Source: an uncultured Opitutales bacterium
Lineage (GTDB): Bacteria > Verrucomicrobiota > Verrucomicrobiia > Opitutales > Oceanipulchritudinaceae
Assembly (NCBI GenBank): GCA_913056355.1
Contig: CAJXMX010000003.1
Coordinates: forward strand, 1-42,419
Direction: 5' to 3'
Length of the DNA stretch: 42,419 bases
The notes beneath the pieces are model-generated. The model had not been told where the DNA came from. It saw nothing but the letters and a program-made list of their open reading frames with translations, and made no database searches. Positions 20,071 through 33,312 of the stretch are shown here, in pieces (the stretch's first letter is position 1; each line of letters opens with the position of its first letter). Both the position numbers and the translations under genes were made by a program.

Positions 20071-20790
20071 ATGGAGAATCGGTTGGTGAAATGGCGTAAA
20101 GGCCTTTATCTGCTCTTCTGTTTAATGTCCCTGATCCCGACAGTCCAGGCCCGTGAGACCGTCGTCCTGCTGCATGGACTGGCCCGGAGTTCCGGCTCCA
20201 TGGACCGGATCGGGCAGCGCCTTGAAGAGGCCGGATACCGGGTGGTCAACCTCAGCTACCCATCCACCGACTTCCCGGTCGAGGAATTGGCGGTCATGGT
20301 CCATGAGCAGGTTCTCCGGGAAACGCCGGAGGCGGAGAGGATCCACTTCGTCACCCATTCCATGGGCGGCATCCTGGTCCGCTACATACAGGCCAACTGG
20401 CCCCTGCAGAACCTGGGCCGGGTGGTCATGCTGAGCCCGCCCAACCAGGGCAGCGAGGTGGTCGACAAACTGGGCGGCTTCGGGCTATACCAGAAAATCA
20501 ACGGCCCGGCCGGGCGACAACTGGGGACCGATCCGGCGACCAGCATTCCCCTCCAGCTGGGGGCGGTCGATTTCGAGCTGGGCATCATCACCGGCGACCG
20601 CAGCATCAACTGGATCCTCTCCAGCCTGATACCGGGAAAGGACGACGGGAAGGTCTCCATTGAGCGGGCCCGCATCCAGGGCATGACGGCCTTCAAGGTG
20701 GTCCACGCCACGCACCCTTTGATCATGTACAAGAAGTCTGTAATTGCCGATATCCTGTCCTTCCTTAAAAGTGGAACCTTCAACGATTGA
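20071..20790 (+). CDS. Secreted alpha/beta-hydrolase (triacylglycerol lipase-like)
   Basis: In-frame ATG 20071 (MENRLVKWRKGLYLLFCLMSLIPTVQA). VVLLHGLARSSGSM oxyanion region; nucleophile elbow THSMGG; SPPNQGSEVVD. Confidence 0.85.
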   Translation: MENRLVKWRKGLYLLFCLMSLIPTVQARETVVLLHGLARSSGSMDRIGQRLEEAGYRVVNLSYPSTDFPVEELAVMVHEQVLRETPEAERIHFVTHSMGGILVRYIQANWPLQNLGRVVMLSPPNQGSEVVDKLGGFGLYQKINGPAGRQLGTDPATSIPLQLGAVDFELGIITGDRSINWILSSLIPGKDDGKVSIERARIQGMTAFKVVHATHPLIMYKKSVIADILSFLKSGTFND

Positions 20791-25064
<4,274 letters not shown>

Positions 25065-25072
25065 GGCGGCGA

Positions 25073-27703
25073 TCAGGGATTTGCAATAACACGGTAAATG
25101 CGGAAATTGACCTCGGACGGCGGATGGTCGGTGGTTGGCGGACCCCGGTCGGTCCAGAAGAGCCGGCTTCCCTGGGTGTAGATGTAGGCGGGGTGGGCCA
25201 CGCGCCATCCACCGTTGTCATCCAGGTATTGTATCTGGAGACTGGATACGGAGGAGGTGTCGATCTCCAGCATCATGCCTCCGTCATCACGCTCCACCAG
25301 TTGATAAACGGTCACCGAGCTGCCGCTGTAGGTGTCGCTGTTCAGGATGTCCCCGGCGCTCAGGTAGATGCGGAGGCTGTCCGGGTACTGGTCAAGGTCC
25401 AGGCGCTGCACCGGAAACTGCTCCACGCCGGAGTTGCGGAAGTCCACATTGAAGCTGAAGGCTTCGTCTATAGCGTGGCGGGTCTGGTCGGACTCGTCGG
25501 TGAACTCCGGTTCGAGGACTGGAAGGTCCAGTGGCCAGAGGATGTAGCTGCGGTAGGTGGCGATATCCGCGTGATGATCGAGGAACTTCTCACCCTCCTC
25601 GAGGGTGTCCCCCTCCTGCAGGACGATCCGTTCGGTTCCCGTCGGGTAGCGCAGCCGGAACGGCGTGTACACATAGTACTCGAACTCCTCGTAGGTCTCC
25701 GGTACCGCGGGGGTGGTCTTCAGGCTGTCGTTGCCCGGCGAGGCAGGATAATCCGGATCATAGCTGGTCAGGTCGAAACTGATCTTGTAGGAGCGGTATC
25801 CGGTCAAGTCCCCATCGACGGATTCCGGCGGCAGGAAATCCCATCCAAGCTCATGCAGTCCCGTGATCCTGTTCAGGGGGGGCTGTCCGTTGGTCCAGTT
25901 ATCTTCCCGTAACTGAATTTCCCGGAAGAGGTCCGTGACATCAATATCGGGCATCTCCTTGACCAGGATGTCAATCGAGGTGGCCGTCCCGAATTCGGCG
26001 GTTGTGGATTCGGTGTCCAGGTTCCCGATGGAGAGCCGGATTGTATCGTCATCCTCGATGTCGTCGGCGGGAGCCTGTCCCGGGATGAGGGCGCTTTCCT
26101 GGTCGTCGTTGAGTCCGATATGGACCGTTGCGGTGGTGTAACCGGCGTAGATGGTCACCTCATGGGTCCGGTCGTCTTCCTGCCACGTGTCGGAAGAGGT
26201 TTGCAGCAGGTAGTCCCAGTCCTGCTCATCCGCATCCAGGTCGTTGTCGTAGGATGTCGCGGTCGTACCGCTACTTTCCAGGGTGAGGTCGAAAGTGATG
26301 TCGTGTTCGCTGGCCGCGCTCAGGTACACGGGAAAGGACAACTGGCCGTCGCTTTCCTTGATGATGCGTTCCGTTACTGGAATATAGCGCGGTTCCTCGG
26401 AATCGGTATCGTAGGCATCGTAGTCCGGATTGATCCGCCCGAAGCTGACTTTCACCGGATCGTTGTCCTCGATCTCAATGGAGAAGCTGGTGAACCCGGA
26501 AAACTCAATGACCGTTCCCGAGTCCACCGTGACCGGCGTGCCGAGCGTGATGTTGATCGTTTCCGTGGACTCGACCAGGTCGTCGTTCCAGGTGTAGATG
26601 GGAATGGTGACACTGTCGTCTCCACTTTCAAACAGCAGCGTATCGTTGTCCTCGAGGTAATCAGGATCGATATAGTAATCCGTGGTGTTCAGGGTGTCGT
26701 CCTCGTCCTCCCCCCGGGTGGCCGTTCCCGAGATCTGGAGGGGGATCTCCAGGTCCTCGGGAAGCGATCCGGAGATGGTCACCACCAGTCCAATGTAGGT
26801 GCCTTCCTCAACGCTGCGGGTGTTCTCCTCGTAATCCTCGTTGAATCCCGCGGTGACCGGATCGTTGTCGGTGACCGTGACCACGCATTCCGTGTCCCCG
26901 AGGGGATAACTGTCCCCGCTGTCCAGGCCGACTGCGCTCAGGATGCGGAAGATGAAGACTTCCTCCGATTCCTCGATCAGGTCGTCGAGCATCTGCAGGG
27001 TCACATAAGTCGAGGAGCTGTCCTCGGAAATTGTCGCCGTTCCGGTCAATTCCTCGTCTTCATCAAGGTCAAAGTCGCCTTCATCGACACTGACCAGCTC
27101 GAACTGGTAGGCGATGTTCAGGTCCTCCTCCATGGTGTCGCCCGCGGTCAGGTTGAAGTACAGCAGGTCTCCTTCCTCGGCATCCATTTCCGTGGTGGTC
27201 ACTTCGACCAGGCCGGTGGGTGCATCGCCGTCGAGGATGCTGAGGGTGTAGGTCATGGTCCCGACCGGACGGGCCACGGTAACCTCATCGGTCAGCACCT
27301 TGAGCAGGACGGTTTCCGTGTCTTCGTCAAGGTCATCCGAGGCGATGCTGACGGAGATGGTGAACTCCCGGGTTCCGGGGTCGAAGATCAGCACGCCCTG
27401 TCCGGTTTCCGGATCCCATGTGTAGCCAAGGTCCTCGTCGTCATTCTCCTCGATCCAGAAGTCATTGTCTTCGTCGTCGTCGCTCAGCATGATGGAGGCT
27501 GTCGAGGCGGGATCCACCTCGAAGGGGACGCGGACATCGAGGTAGGATTTCTCCGAGAGAACAAGGGTCACATCGACACTCGTTCCCTCCCGGGTGGTGT
27601 TTTCGATGTTCTCAAAGTAGAGAAGGGGATAAGCTCCGGCCCCGAGGGTGGCCAGGCCCATGGCGGCCAGGATGGAAAGGCGTTGCAGTTGACGAAGTCT
27701 CAT
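25073..27703 (-). CDS. Calx-beta repeat surface/secreted protein, very acidic
   Basis: Signal peptide; repeated Calx-beta blocks ending ..VTVTDNDP / ..IEIEDNDP, SDDLDEDTETVLLKVL, DDLIEESEEVFIFRIL, NDDLVESTETINITL. Confidence 0.8.
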   Translation of the reverse strand: MRLRQLQRLSILAAMGLATLGAGAYPLLYFENIENTTREGTSVDVTLVLSEKSYLDVRVPFEVDPASTASIMLSDDDEDNDFWIEENDDEDLGYTWDPETGQGVLIFDPGTREFTISVSIASDDLDEDTETVLLKVLTDEVTVARPVGTMTYTLSILDGDAPTGLVEVTTTEMDAEEGDLLYFNLTAGDTMEEDLNIAYQFELVSVDEGDFDLDEDEELTGTATISEDSSSTYVTLQMLDDLIEESEEVFIFRILSAVGLDSGDSYPLGDTECVVTVTDNDPVTAGFNEDYEENTRSVEEGTYIGLVVTISGSLPEDLEIPLQISGTATRGEDEDDTLNTTDYYIDPDYLEDNDTLLFESGDDSVTIPIYTWNDDLVESTETINITLGTPVTVDSGTVIEFSGFTSFSIEIEDNDPVKVSFGRINPDYDAYDTDSEEPRYIPVTERIIKESDGQLSFPVYLSAASEHDITFDLTLESSGTTATSYDNDLDADEQDWDYLLQTSSDTWQEDDRTHEVTIYAGYTTATVHIGLNDDQESALIPGQAPADDIEDDDTIRLSIGNLDTESTTAEFGTATSIDILVKEMPDIDVTDLFREIQLREDNWTNGQPPLNRITGLHELGWDFLPPESVDGDLTGYRSYKISFDLTSYDPDYPASPGNDSLKTTPAVPETYEEFEYYVYTPFRLRYPTGTERIVLQEGDTLEEGEKFLDHHADIATYRSYILWPLDLPVLEPEFTDESDQTRHAIDEAFSFNVDFRNSGVEQFPVQRLDLDQYPDSLRIYLSAGDILNSDTYSGSSVTVYQLVERDDGGMMLEIDTSSVSSLQIQYLDDNGGWRVAHPAYIYTQGSRLFWTDRGPPTTDHPPSEVNFRIYRVIANP

Positions 27704-27713
27704 GGGTCGGAGG

Positions 27714-28934
27714 TCAAAAGGTTACCCGGGTCCAGGTGTCGTGGGAAATTGAGTACAGCCAGGCGTTTCCCCCGGTCGGGTATGCCAGGTACATGAATTC
27801 GCCTCTGGCGAAGTCGTACAGGTAGGGGAAGAGCTCCGTGGTGGTGTAGAGCCAGCTGTCGGAGATGGCCGGGCAGACCAGCCACATGGAATCGCGGTTT
27901 CCGGAGACGGGAGCGAAGCTCCAGCCCAGGCGGACCAGGTAGTCCCAAGTGGAGAGACGGTCGGAGTAGGTCCAGTCCTGCATCCACCGCATCAGGTACC
28001 AGCCCTGGCCGGTGTCTAAGTCGGCATACCAGGGAAACGGGATCTCCGAGGTGGCGGTGTCGGCGATATCCGGAATCTGGTCCCCATCTGCGTCCCCGGG
28101 GCTGTAGGCCGAGATGATATACAGGTTTTCCCACAATGCCGTCGGATCGGTTCCTTCCGGAATATAGCCCTCAAGGTCTTCTGCTTCAAGGTCATCGGAC
28201 CGGCTGATGGTCCCGATATAGTGACCATCCTGGTGGTAATTCAGGGTGCTGGTCCCGAAGATCCAGTACAGGTCCGTGTCCTCGTCGACGACCGGAAAGT
28301 CAAGCTGCCCGAGGTTTATGTTCACGCCGTACAATCCATAGGTCGTGTCCAGCGCGCGGACCTCGTCCACTCCATTGAAATTATAGTGGATTTCCCCCTC
28401 GAGGGTACGGATCGCATTATTTGGATACCAGTCCATCCACCCGGAAGCGCCGTCGAACATGCCTCCGGTGGAAACAGTCGGATAGGTTGCGATCCGCCTG
28501 GTCTTCCGGACAAAGCCAATCGTACCGGTGGAGAAGTAGGTGTCCGAATCGGGCATCTCTATGATCAGGTAGCCCAACTCCGGCACGGAGTAGGCGCTGT
28601 CCGTGGCGGAGGTATAGATGGCCTGGGTCAGGTACTCGTAAGTCGTTTCATCATCCTCATCCACCAGTTCACGATAGCGGATCTGGAAGTTGCGCAGAAT
28701 GAGCAGGGCGTCCTCCGGTTCGGAGCTATCCCCTTGCTGGACCGGAAAGTGGTAAAGGGCCTTGAAGGATGGAAAGTCAGCAAGGTCCGTGATTTGCCGG
28801 AAGGCCTGGATCTGGAATTCCAGGGTGCGTGCGTCCTCGGCCCGGATTTCCGGAAGACCGGCCATGGCCAGAGCGAAGAGGATGAAGGATGCGTGACGAA
28901 ACCATTTGAGGAGGTACGGAACTGGATTGCTCAT
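27714..28934 (-). CDS. Secreted hypothetical protein with Trp/Tyr-rich C-terminal tail
   Basis: Signal peptide FRHASFILFALAMAGLPEIRAE; GDADGDQIPDIADTA calcium-type loop; C-terminus LGWSFAPVSGNRDSMWLVCPAISDSWLYTTTELFPYLYDFARGEFMYLAYPTGGNAWLY. Confidence 0.7.
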   Translation of the reverse strand: MSNPVPYLLKWFRHASFILFALAMAGLPEIRAEDARTLEFQIQAFRQITDLADFPSFKALYHFPVQQGDSSEPEDALLILRNFQIRYRELVDEDDETTYEYLTQAIYTSATDSAYSVPELGYLIIEMPDSDTYFSTGTIGFVRKTRRIATYPTVSTGGMFDGASGWMDWYPNNAIRTLEGEIHYNFNGVDEVRALDTTYGLYGVNINLGQLDFPVVDEDTDLYWIFGTSTLNYHQDGHYIGTISRSDDLEAEDLEGYIPEGTDPTALWENLYIISAYSPGDADGDQIPDIADTATSEIPFPWYADLDTGQGWYLMRWMQDWTYSDRLSTWDYLVRLGWSFAPVSGNRDSMWLVCPAISDSWLYTTTELFPYLYDFARGEFMYLAYPTGGNAWLYSISHDTWTRVTF

Positions 28935-28985
28935 GCGGAGGTGCTGTAACCATTGGTTTTGAGCCTCGCATTAGGAACCTCCAAA

Positions 28986-29076
28986 ATGACAACCGAATGT
29001 CGCCGGGAATGACAGAATTGTCATAATCGCGATGGAATGAATCATGACAAAACTGACATCTTTGGTTACTTGTCAA
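28986..29076. promoter_or_regulatory. Cluster of six TGACA/TGTCA elements in a divergent promoter region
   Basis: TGACA at 28987, 29010, 29045, 29054; TGTCA at 29019, 29071. Includes ATGACA-GAAT-TGTCAT palindrome (29009-29024) and a 9-bp-step direct repeat (29045/29054). Confidence 0.6.
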
Positions 29077-29107
29077 AAGGGGGTCCCGCCCCCCATACTT
29101 GGCGGTT

Positions 29108-29785
29108 ATGAAAGTGCTGGTGGTGGAGGACGAGAAGAAGATCGCCGACTTCATGATCAAGGGTCTGGAGGCGCGGGGATTCGCCGTGGATGCCTGTGAC
29201 AACGGTGACGACGCCCTGATCCTGGCCCTGACCCGTCCCTACGACACGATCATCCTGGATATCATGCTTCCCGGGAAGGACGGGATCTCCATTCTCAAGT
29301 CCATGCGCCTGAAGGGCGTCAATACCCCGGTGATCGCCGTTTCGGCGAGGAGCGAGCTGGACGACCGGATCACCGGACTCGATGCGGGAGCCGACGATTA
29401 CCTGGCCAAGCCCTTCTTTGTCGATGAGCTGATCGCCCGTCTGCACGCCATTAACCGCCGCACAACCGGGGCGCAGCTCAACCTGCGCCGGGTGGGGGAA
29501 CTGTCCCTGAACCTGGCCACCCGCGAAGTCCTGGTGGGGGAGGTCCGTATCGACCTTTCCCCGCGGGAGTTCAACCTGCTCGAGTTCCTCATGCGTTCGC
29601 CCGGACGGGTCTACACCCGGACCCAGATCATGGAGTATGTCTGGCAGTACGATTTCGATCCCAACACCAACATTGTCGATGTCTGCATCAAGCGCATCCG
29701 CAAGAAACTTGCGGAGGCCAGTCCGGTCAACTTCGTGGAAACCATCCGGGGTGTCGGATACCGGATGATTCGGGAGCCCTCATGA
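29108..29785 (+). CDS. OmpR/PhoB-family response regulator
   Basis: MKVLVVEDEKKIADFMIKGL; DTIILDIMLPGKDG; GADDYLAKPF; winged-helix DLSPREFNLLEFLMRSPGRVYTRTQIMEYVW. Confidence 0.95.
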   Translation: MKVLVVEDEKKIADFMIKGLEARGFAVDACDNGDDALILALTRPYDTIILDIMLPGKDGISILKSMRLKGVNTPVIAVSARSELDDRITGLDAGADDYLAKPFFVDELIARLHAINRRTTGAQLNLRRVGELSLNLATREVLVGEVRIDLSPREFNLLEFLMRSPGRVYTRTQIMEYVWQYDFDPNTNIVDVCIKRIRKKLAEASPVNFVETIRGVGYRMIREPS

Positions 29786-31311
29786 AACTCGGCACGGTCT
29801 GGCACTCCTTCCGCTTCAGGATCGTCATCCTGACCACCCTCGGGCTCTGGGCCCTGCTCTCGGTCTGGATGTACGGGGTCTATCGGTTGGTCCTGACCAG
29901 CCGGCTCAATGAAGTCGACGCCCAACTGAGCGCAGCCGGTTACCAGATGATTCCGGTCATGCTTTTCCACCAGCGGGAACGGGGCATCCAGTCCGGGGAA
30001 TTCCAGCCCGAACTCTGGCAGCGTCTCCTCCTTGCCTATGACCGCTCGGGCCAGCGGATCGACCTCAACGCGGACCTGCCGGAAACCGACCTGGATGTAC
30101 TGGGCCGCCTGATACCGGAATCCGCCCCGGGAATGGAGGAACATGGGGGACCGCCTCCCGGAGACCCCAACGATCCGGGCAGCCGGACCCAGGGCCCCGG
30201 CGTTGATCGGTTCCCGGAAATGCGGGTGCCGCCATTCCTCCAGCTCGATCCTGCTCCGGTGCGTCCGCGTATGGAACAATTCGATACGGAGCTCGAGCCG
30301 GTCACCGTCGAGCTCTCCAACGGCCGCTGGCGCTGTGTGGCCTTCAGCGGGGCAGGGGTGCGGTTTGTCTTGGGCGAAGCCCTGGATCCGGTCTACCGGC
30401 AAAGCAAGGATGTTCTCAAGCTGATGGCCTGGCTTAATCCGGCCCTGTTGGTGCTGATCCTTATGGTTACCTGGCTGGTGGTGACCCGGGCCCTGCGGCC
30501 GATCCGGGAAATGACCGAGCTGGCCGGCGGTATCGATGCCGACCGCCTGGACGTGAGGCTCAAGCCGGAAATGGTCCCTTCGGAGTTCCAGCGGCTGGTC
30601 GATGTCTTCAATTCCATGCTGGGCCGGCTGGAGCGCAATTTCTACCAGGCCCGGCGGTTCAGTGCCGACGCCGCCCATGAGTTGAAAACGCCCCTGACCA
30701 TTCTCCAGGGCCAACTGGAGCAGGAGATCGCCCAGGAGGAAACAGGATCCAGCCGCCAGCAGTCCCTCAGTTCGCTCCTCGACGAGGTGGCCCGGCTCAA
30801 ACACATCACGGAGGGTCTGCTATTGCTGGCCCTTGGCGACAGCGGACGCGTCCGCACCTACCAGCAGGACCTGGACCTGCGCCAGCTGGTGGAGGAAATT
30901 GCCAATGACTACGAAGACAGCGGGCTGTCCTGGGAAATTAATCCGCAGCCGGCCAATCCGGTTCCCTTCCGCGGCGACAAGGTTCTCCTCATGAAGGCAG
31001 TCCAGAACCTGGTCTCCAACGCCACCAAGTACAACCGGCCGGAGGGGCGGGTGCGGATCGAATTCCAGGAAGAAGGCCGCCAGTTGCGCTTTCGTATCGG
31101 CAATACCGGGCCGGCCATTTCCCCGGAAATCCAGCCCCACGTCTTTGACCGTTTTGTGCGTGGGGATTCCTCCCGCAACCGCAAGGTGGACGGCACCGGG
31201 CTGGGCCTGAGCATTGTCCAGGAGCTGGTCCGGATCCACGGGGGGACGGTGGCCCTCCTGTCCAGCCAGGACGACTGGACCGAGTTCGAGGTGGTCCTGC
31301 CCCGGGAATGA
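29782..31311 (+). CDS. Membrane sensor histidine kinase
   Basis: Two TM segments, HAMP region, H-box SADAAHELKTPLTILQGQLE, N-box VQNLVSNATKYN, G-box GTGLGLSIVQELVRIHGG; ATGA overlap with the response regulator. Confidence 0.95.
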   Translation: MKLGTVWHSFRFRIVILTTLGLWALLSVWMYGVYRLVLTSRLNEVDAQLSAAGYQMIPVMLFHQRERGIQSGEFQPELWQRLLLAYDRSGQRIDLNADLPETDLDVLGRLIPESAPGMEEHGGPPPGDPNDPGSRTQGPGVDRFPEMRVPPFLQLDPAPVRPRMEQFDTELEPVTVELSNGRWRCVAFSGAGVRFVLGEALDPVYRQSKDVLKLMAWLNPALLVLILMVTWLVVTRALRPIREMTELAGGIDADRLDVRLKPEMVPSEFQRLVDVFNSMLGRLERNFYQARRFSADAAHELKTPLTILQGQLEQEIAQEETGSSRQQSLSSLLDEVARLKHITEGLLLLALGDSGRVRTYQQDLDLRQLVEEIANDYEDSGLSWEINPQPANPVPFRGDKVLLMKAVQNLVSNATKYNRPEGRVRIEFQEEGRQLRFRIGNTGPAISPEIQPHVFDRFVRGDSSRNRKVDGTGLGLSIVQELVRIHGGTVALLSSQDDWTEFEVVLPRE

Positions 31312-31377
31312 GATCCGGCCTTAGGGATTGTCTTTCCCCCGCTGTCTTGTTTTCTGGTGTGAAACCCTAAAGACACC

Positions 31378-32778
31378 ATGAATACATCCCGCCGCTCCTT
31401 TCTTACCGGAATCAGTCTCCTGGCCGCCAATGCCGCCCTCAGCGTCCCCAAGATGAAATGGGTCCTCGGCGACCAGAAGCTGCGCGTGGTGCTGGTCGGG
31501 ACCGGCATCCGCGGGACCAGCTTCTGGGGCAAAAGGCTGGTTGAGAATTATCCCGAGCTGATCCAGTTCGTCGGCCTTTGCGACATCAATCCCGGCCGCC
31601 TGGAGTACGCCCTTGAATACATGGGCGTCGACTGCCCGACCTACACCAATTTCGACCGCATGCTGGATGAGACCATGCCGGACCTGATCATCGTCACCAC
31701 CGTCGATGCCACGCATCATACCTACATCATCAAGGGCTTGGGCCGGAACATCGATGTCCTGACCGAGAAGCCCCTGACCATCGACGAGGAGAAGTGCCAG
31801 CAGATCATCGACGCCGAGCGCCGCTCCCGGGCCAACCTGATTGTCGGCTTCAACTACCGCTGGAGCCCCTACATGACCAGGATCAAGGAGTTGTTGATGG
31901 AGGAGACCATCGGGAAAATCACCTCGGTCGACTTCAACTGGTACCTCAACACCTACCACGGCGCCTCCTACTTCCGCCGCTGGCATGGGCTGCGCCAAGC
32001 CGGCGGAACCCTCTGGATCCACAAGGCCACCCACCACTTCGACCTGGTCAACTGGTGGCTCGATTCCGACCCCGCGGAAGTGTACGCCTATGGGGACCTC
32101 GAGCTCTACGGGGAGAACAATCCATTCCGCGGGGACAACTGTCGCTCCTGCCCCCACCAGGGCGACTGCAAGTTCTATTGGGACATCACCCGGGACCAGC
32201 GCCTCATGGACCTCTATGTCAAGAATGAGCACCACGACGGCTACATCCGGGACAACTGCCTCTTTCGCCGGGAGATCAACATTTACGACAAGATGTCGGC
32301 CCAGATCAGGTACGCCAACAACGTCGTGGTGAATTATTCCCTGACCACCTATTCCCCATTCGAGGGTTGGCGCATCGCCTTCAACGGGACCGATGGCCGC
32401 ATCGAGGCCTGGCAGGACATTCCCTACTTCCAGGAAATGGAGGTCGACCAGGCGGAACTGCACGCCGCCGAGATGGACCAGTCCGGTACTGAGGAATTCG
32501 ATACAAAGCACATCGTCGTCCACAAGCTGTGGAATGACTTCGAGGCCCTTCCGGTCAGCTACGAGCGGGCCGGCCACGGGGGAGGAGACCAGCGCCTGCA
32601 CGACCAGATCTTCCGGCACCCGGACCAGAAGGATCCCTTCGACCGGGCGGCCGGCATCCGCGACGGGGCCATGTCCATCCTCATCGGCGTGGCCGCCCGC
32701 AACAGCATCGAAACCGGCGACCCGGTCCGCATCGCCTCACTCACCAACCTCGAGCCCCGGGCCCGGCGCCTGTCCTGA
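31378..32778 (+). CDS. Gfo/Idh/MocA-family oxidoreductase with Tat-like signal
   Basis: N-terminal MNTSRRSFLTGISLLAANAALS; Rossmann motif LRVVLVGTGIRG; LTEKPLTIDEEKCQQIIDAERRS..VGFNYRW. Confidence 0.9.
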   Translation: MNTSRRSFLTGISLLAANAALSVPKMKWVLGDQKLRVVLVGTGIRGTSFWGKRLVENYPELIQFVGLCDINPGRLEYALEYMGVDCPTYTNFDRMLDETMPDLIIVTTVDATHHTYIIKGLGRNIDVLTEKPLTIDEEKCQQIIDAERRSRANLIVGFNYRWSPYMTRIKELLMEETIGKITSVDFNWYLNTYHGASYFRRWHGLRQAGGTLWIHKATHHFDLVNWWLDSDPAEVYAYGDLELYGENNPFRGDNCRSCPHQGDCKFYWDITRDQRLMDLYVKNEHHDGYIRDNCLFRREINIYDKMSAQIRYANNVVVNYSLTTYSPFEGWRIAFNGTDGRIEAWQDIPYFQEMEVDQAELHAAEMDQSGTEEFDTKHIVVHKLWNDFEALPVSYERAGHGGGDQRLHDQIFRHPDQKDPFDRAAGIRDGAMSILIGVAARNSIETGDPVRIASLTNLEPRARRLS

Positions 32779-32815
32779 CGCCGGACAAGGGATTCTTTCA
32801 CCTGTTCCCAGCCCC

Positions 32816-33217
32816 ATGACCGATTCCCCAAAATACGACGCACTCCGGCAAGTCCTGCAGCAATGGCTGGACGGCATTAATTCCGGCGATGTCGACGGCG
32901 TCACCTCCCTCTACAAGGAGGATGCCGTGCTCCTGCCCACCTTCTCCAGCAGACGCCTGACCCGGCCCGCCGAGCGGCGGGCTTATTTTGAGCGGGTCAG
33001 CAGCAAGCTGAAGCTGTCCGTCGAACTGCACCAGCGGACCCTCGTCATGCAGCAGTTCTCGGATTCCATCCATGGCCTGAGCGGGATCTACCTCTGGCGC
33101 TTCGAGGAGGATGAGGAAATGCTCAGCTTTGAAGCACGGTTCACCTACACGGTGGACCTCAGCCGGCCCGACCCGATCCTGCACCACCACAGCTCCCAGA
33201 TCCCCCGCACGGTCTGA
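32816..33217 (+). CDS. SnoaL-like / NTF2-fold (DUF4440-type) protein
   Basis: In-frame ATG 32816. VLQQWLDGINSGDVDGVTSLYKEDAVLLPTFSSRRL, GIYLWRFEEDEEMLSFEARFTYTVDL. Confidence 0.75.
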   Translation: MTDSPKYDALRQVLQQWLDGINSGDVDGVTSLYKEDAVLLPTFSSRRLTRPAERRAYFERVSSKLKLSVELHQRTLVMQQFSDSIHGLSGIYLWRFEEDEEMLSFEARFTYTVDLSRPDPILHHHSSQIPRTV

Positions 33218-33278
33218 TCGGGGACGTATCTTTCCAACATCCCCCGGACCGTCTGATAGAATTACCGGCGGTGGACCT

Positions 33279-33306
33279 TTGACGTGGTACGGGTAAACGC
33301 TATTTT
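33279..33306 (+). promoter_or_regulatory. Candidate sigma70-type promoter giving a nearly leaderless transcript
   Basis: TTGACG (33279-33284), 16-bp spacer, TATTTT (33301-33306); ATG begins at 33313. Confidence 0.45.
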
Positions 33307-33312
33307 GATCTC

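Noticed and set aside
16024-20790. 1588-aa + strand ORF
   Set aside because: About 1349 codons are antisense to dnaE and the exosortase-like gene in a stop-poor frame of GC-rich DNA. Only the 3' part from ATG 20071 (lipase-like) is supported.
26000-27650. Possible DNA tandem repeat array in the Calx-beta gene
   Set aside because: Repetition is at protein-domain level and nucleotide copies are diverged; no DNA-level tandem array.
26120-27796. 558-aa + strand ORF
   Set aside because: Antisense to the Calx-beta gene; low-complexity Val/Asp/Gly-rich product typical of reading the reverse of acidic repeats.
31321-31370. TTAGGG...CCCTAA inverted repeat upstream of the Gfo/Idh/MocA gene
   Set aside because: Only 6 bp arms 38 bp apart with no T-tract; too weak to call an operator or terminator.
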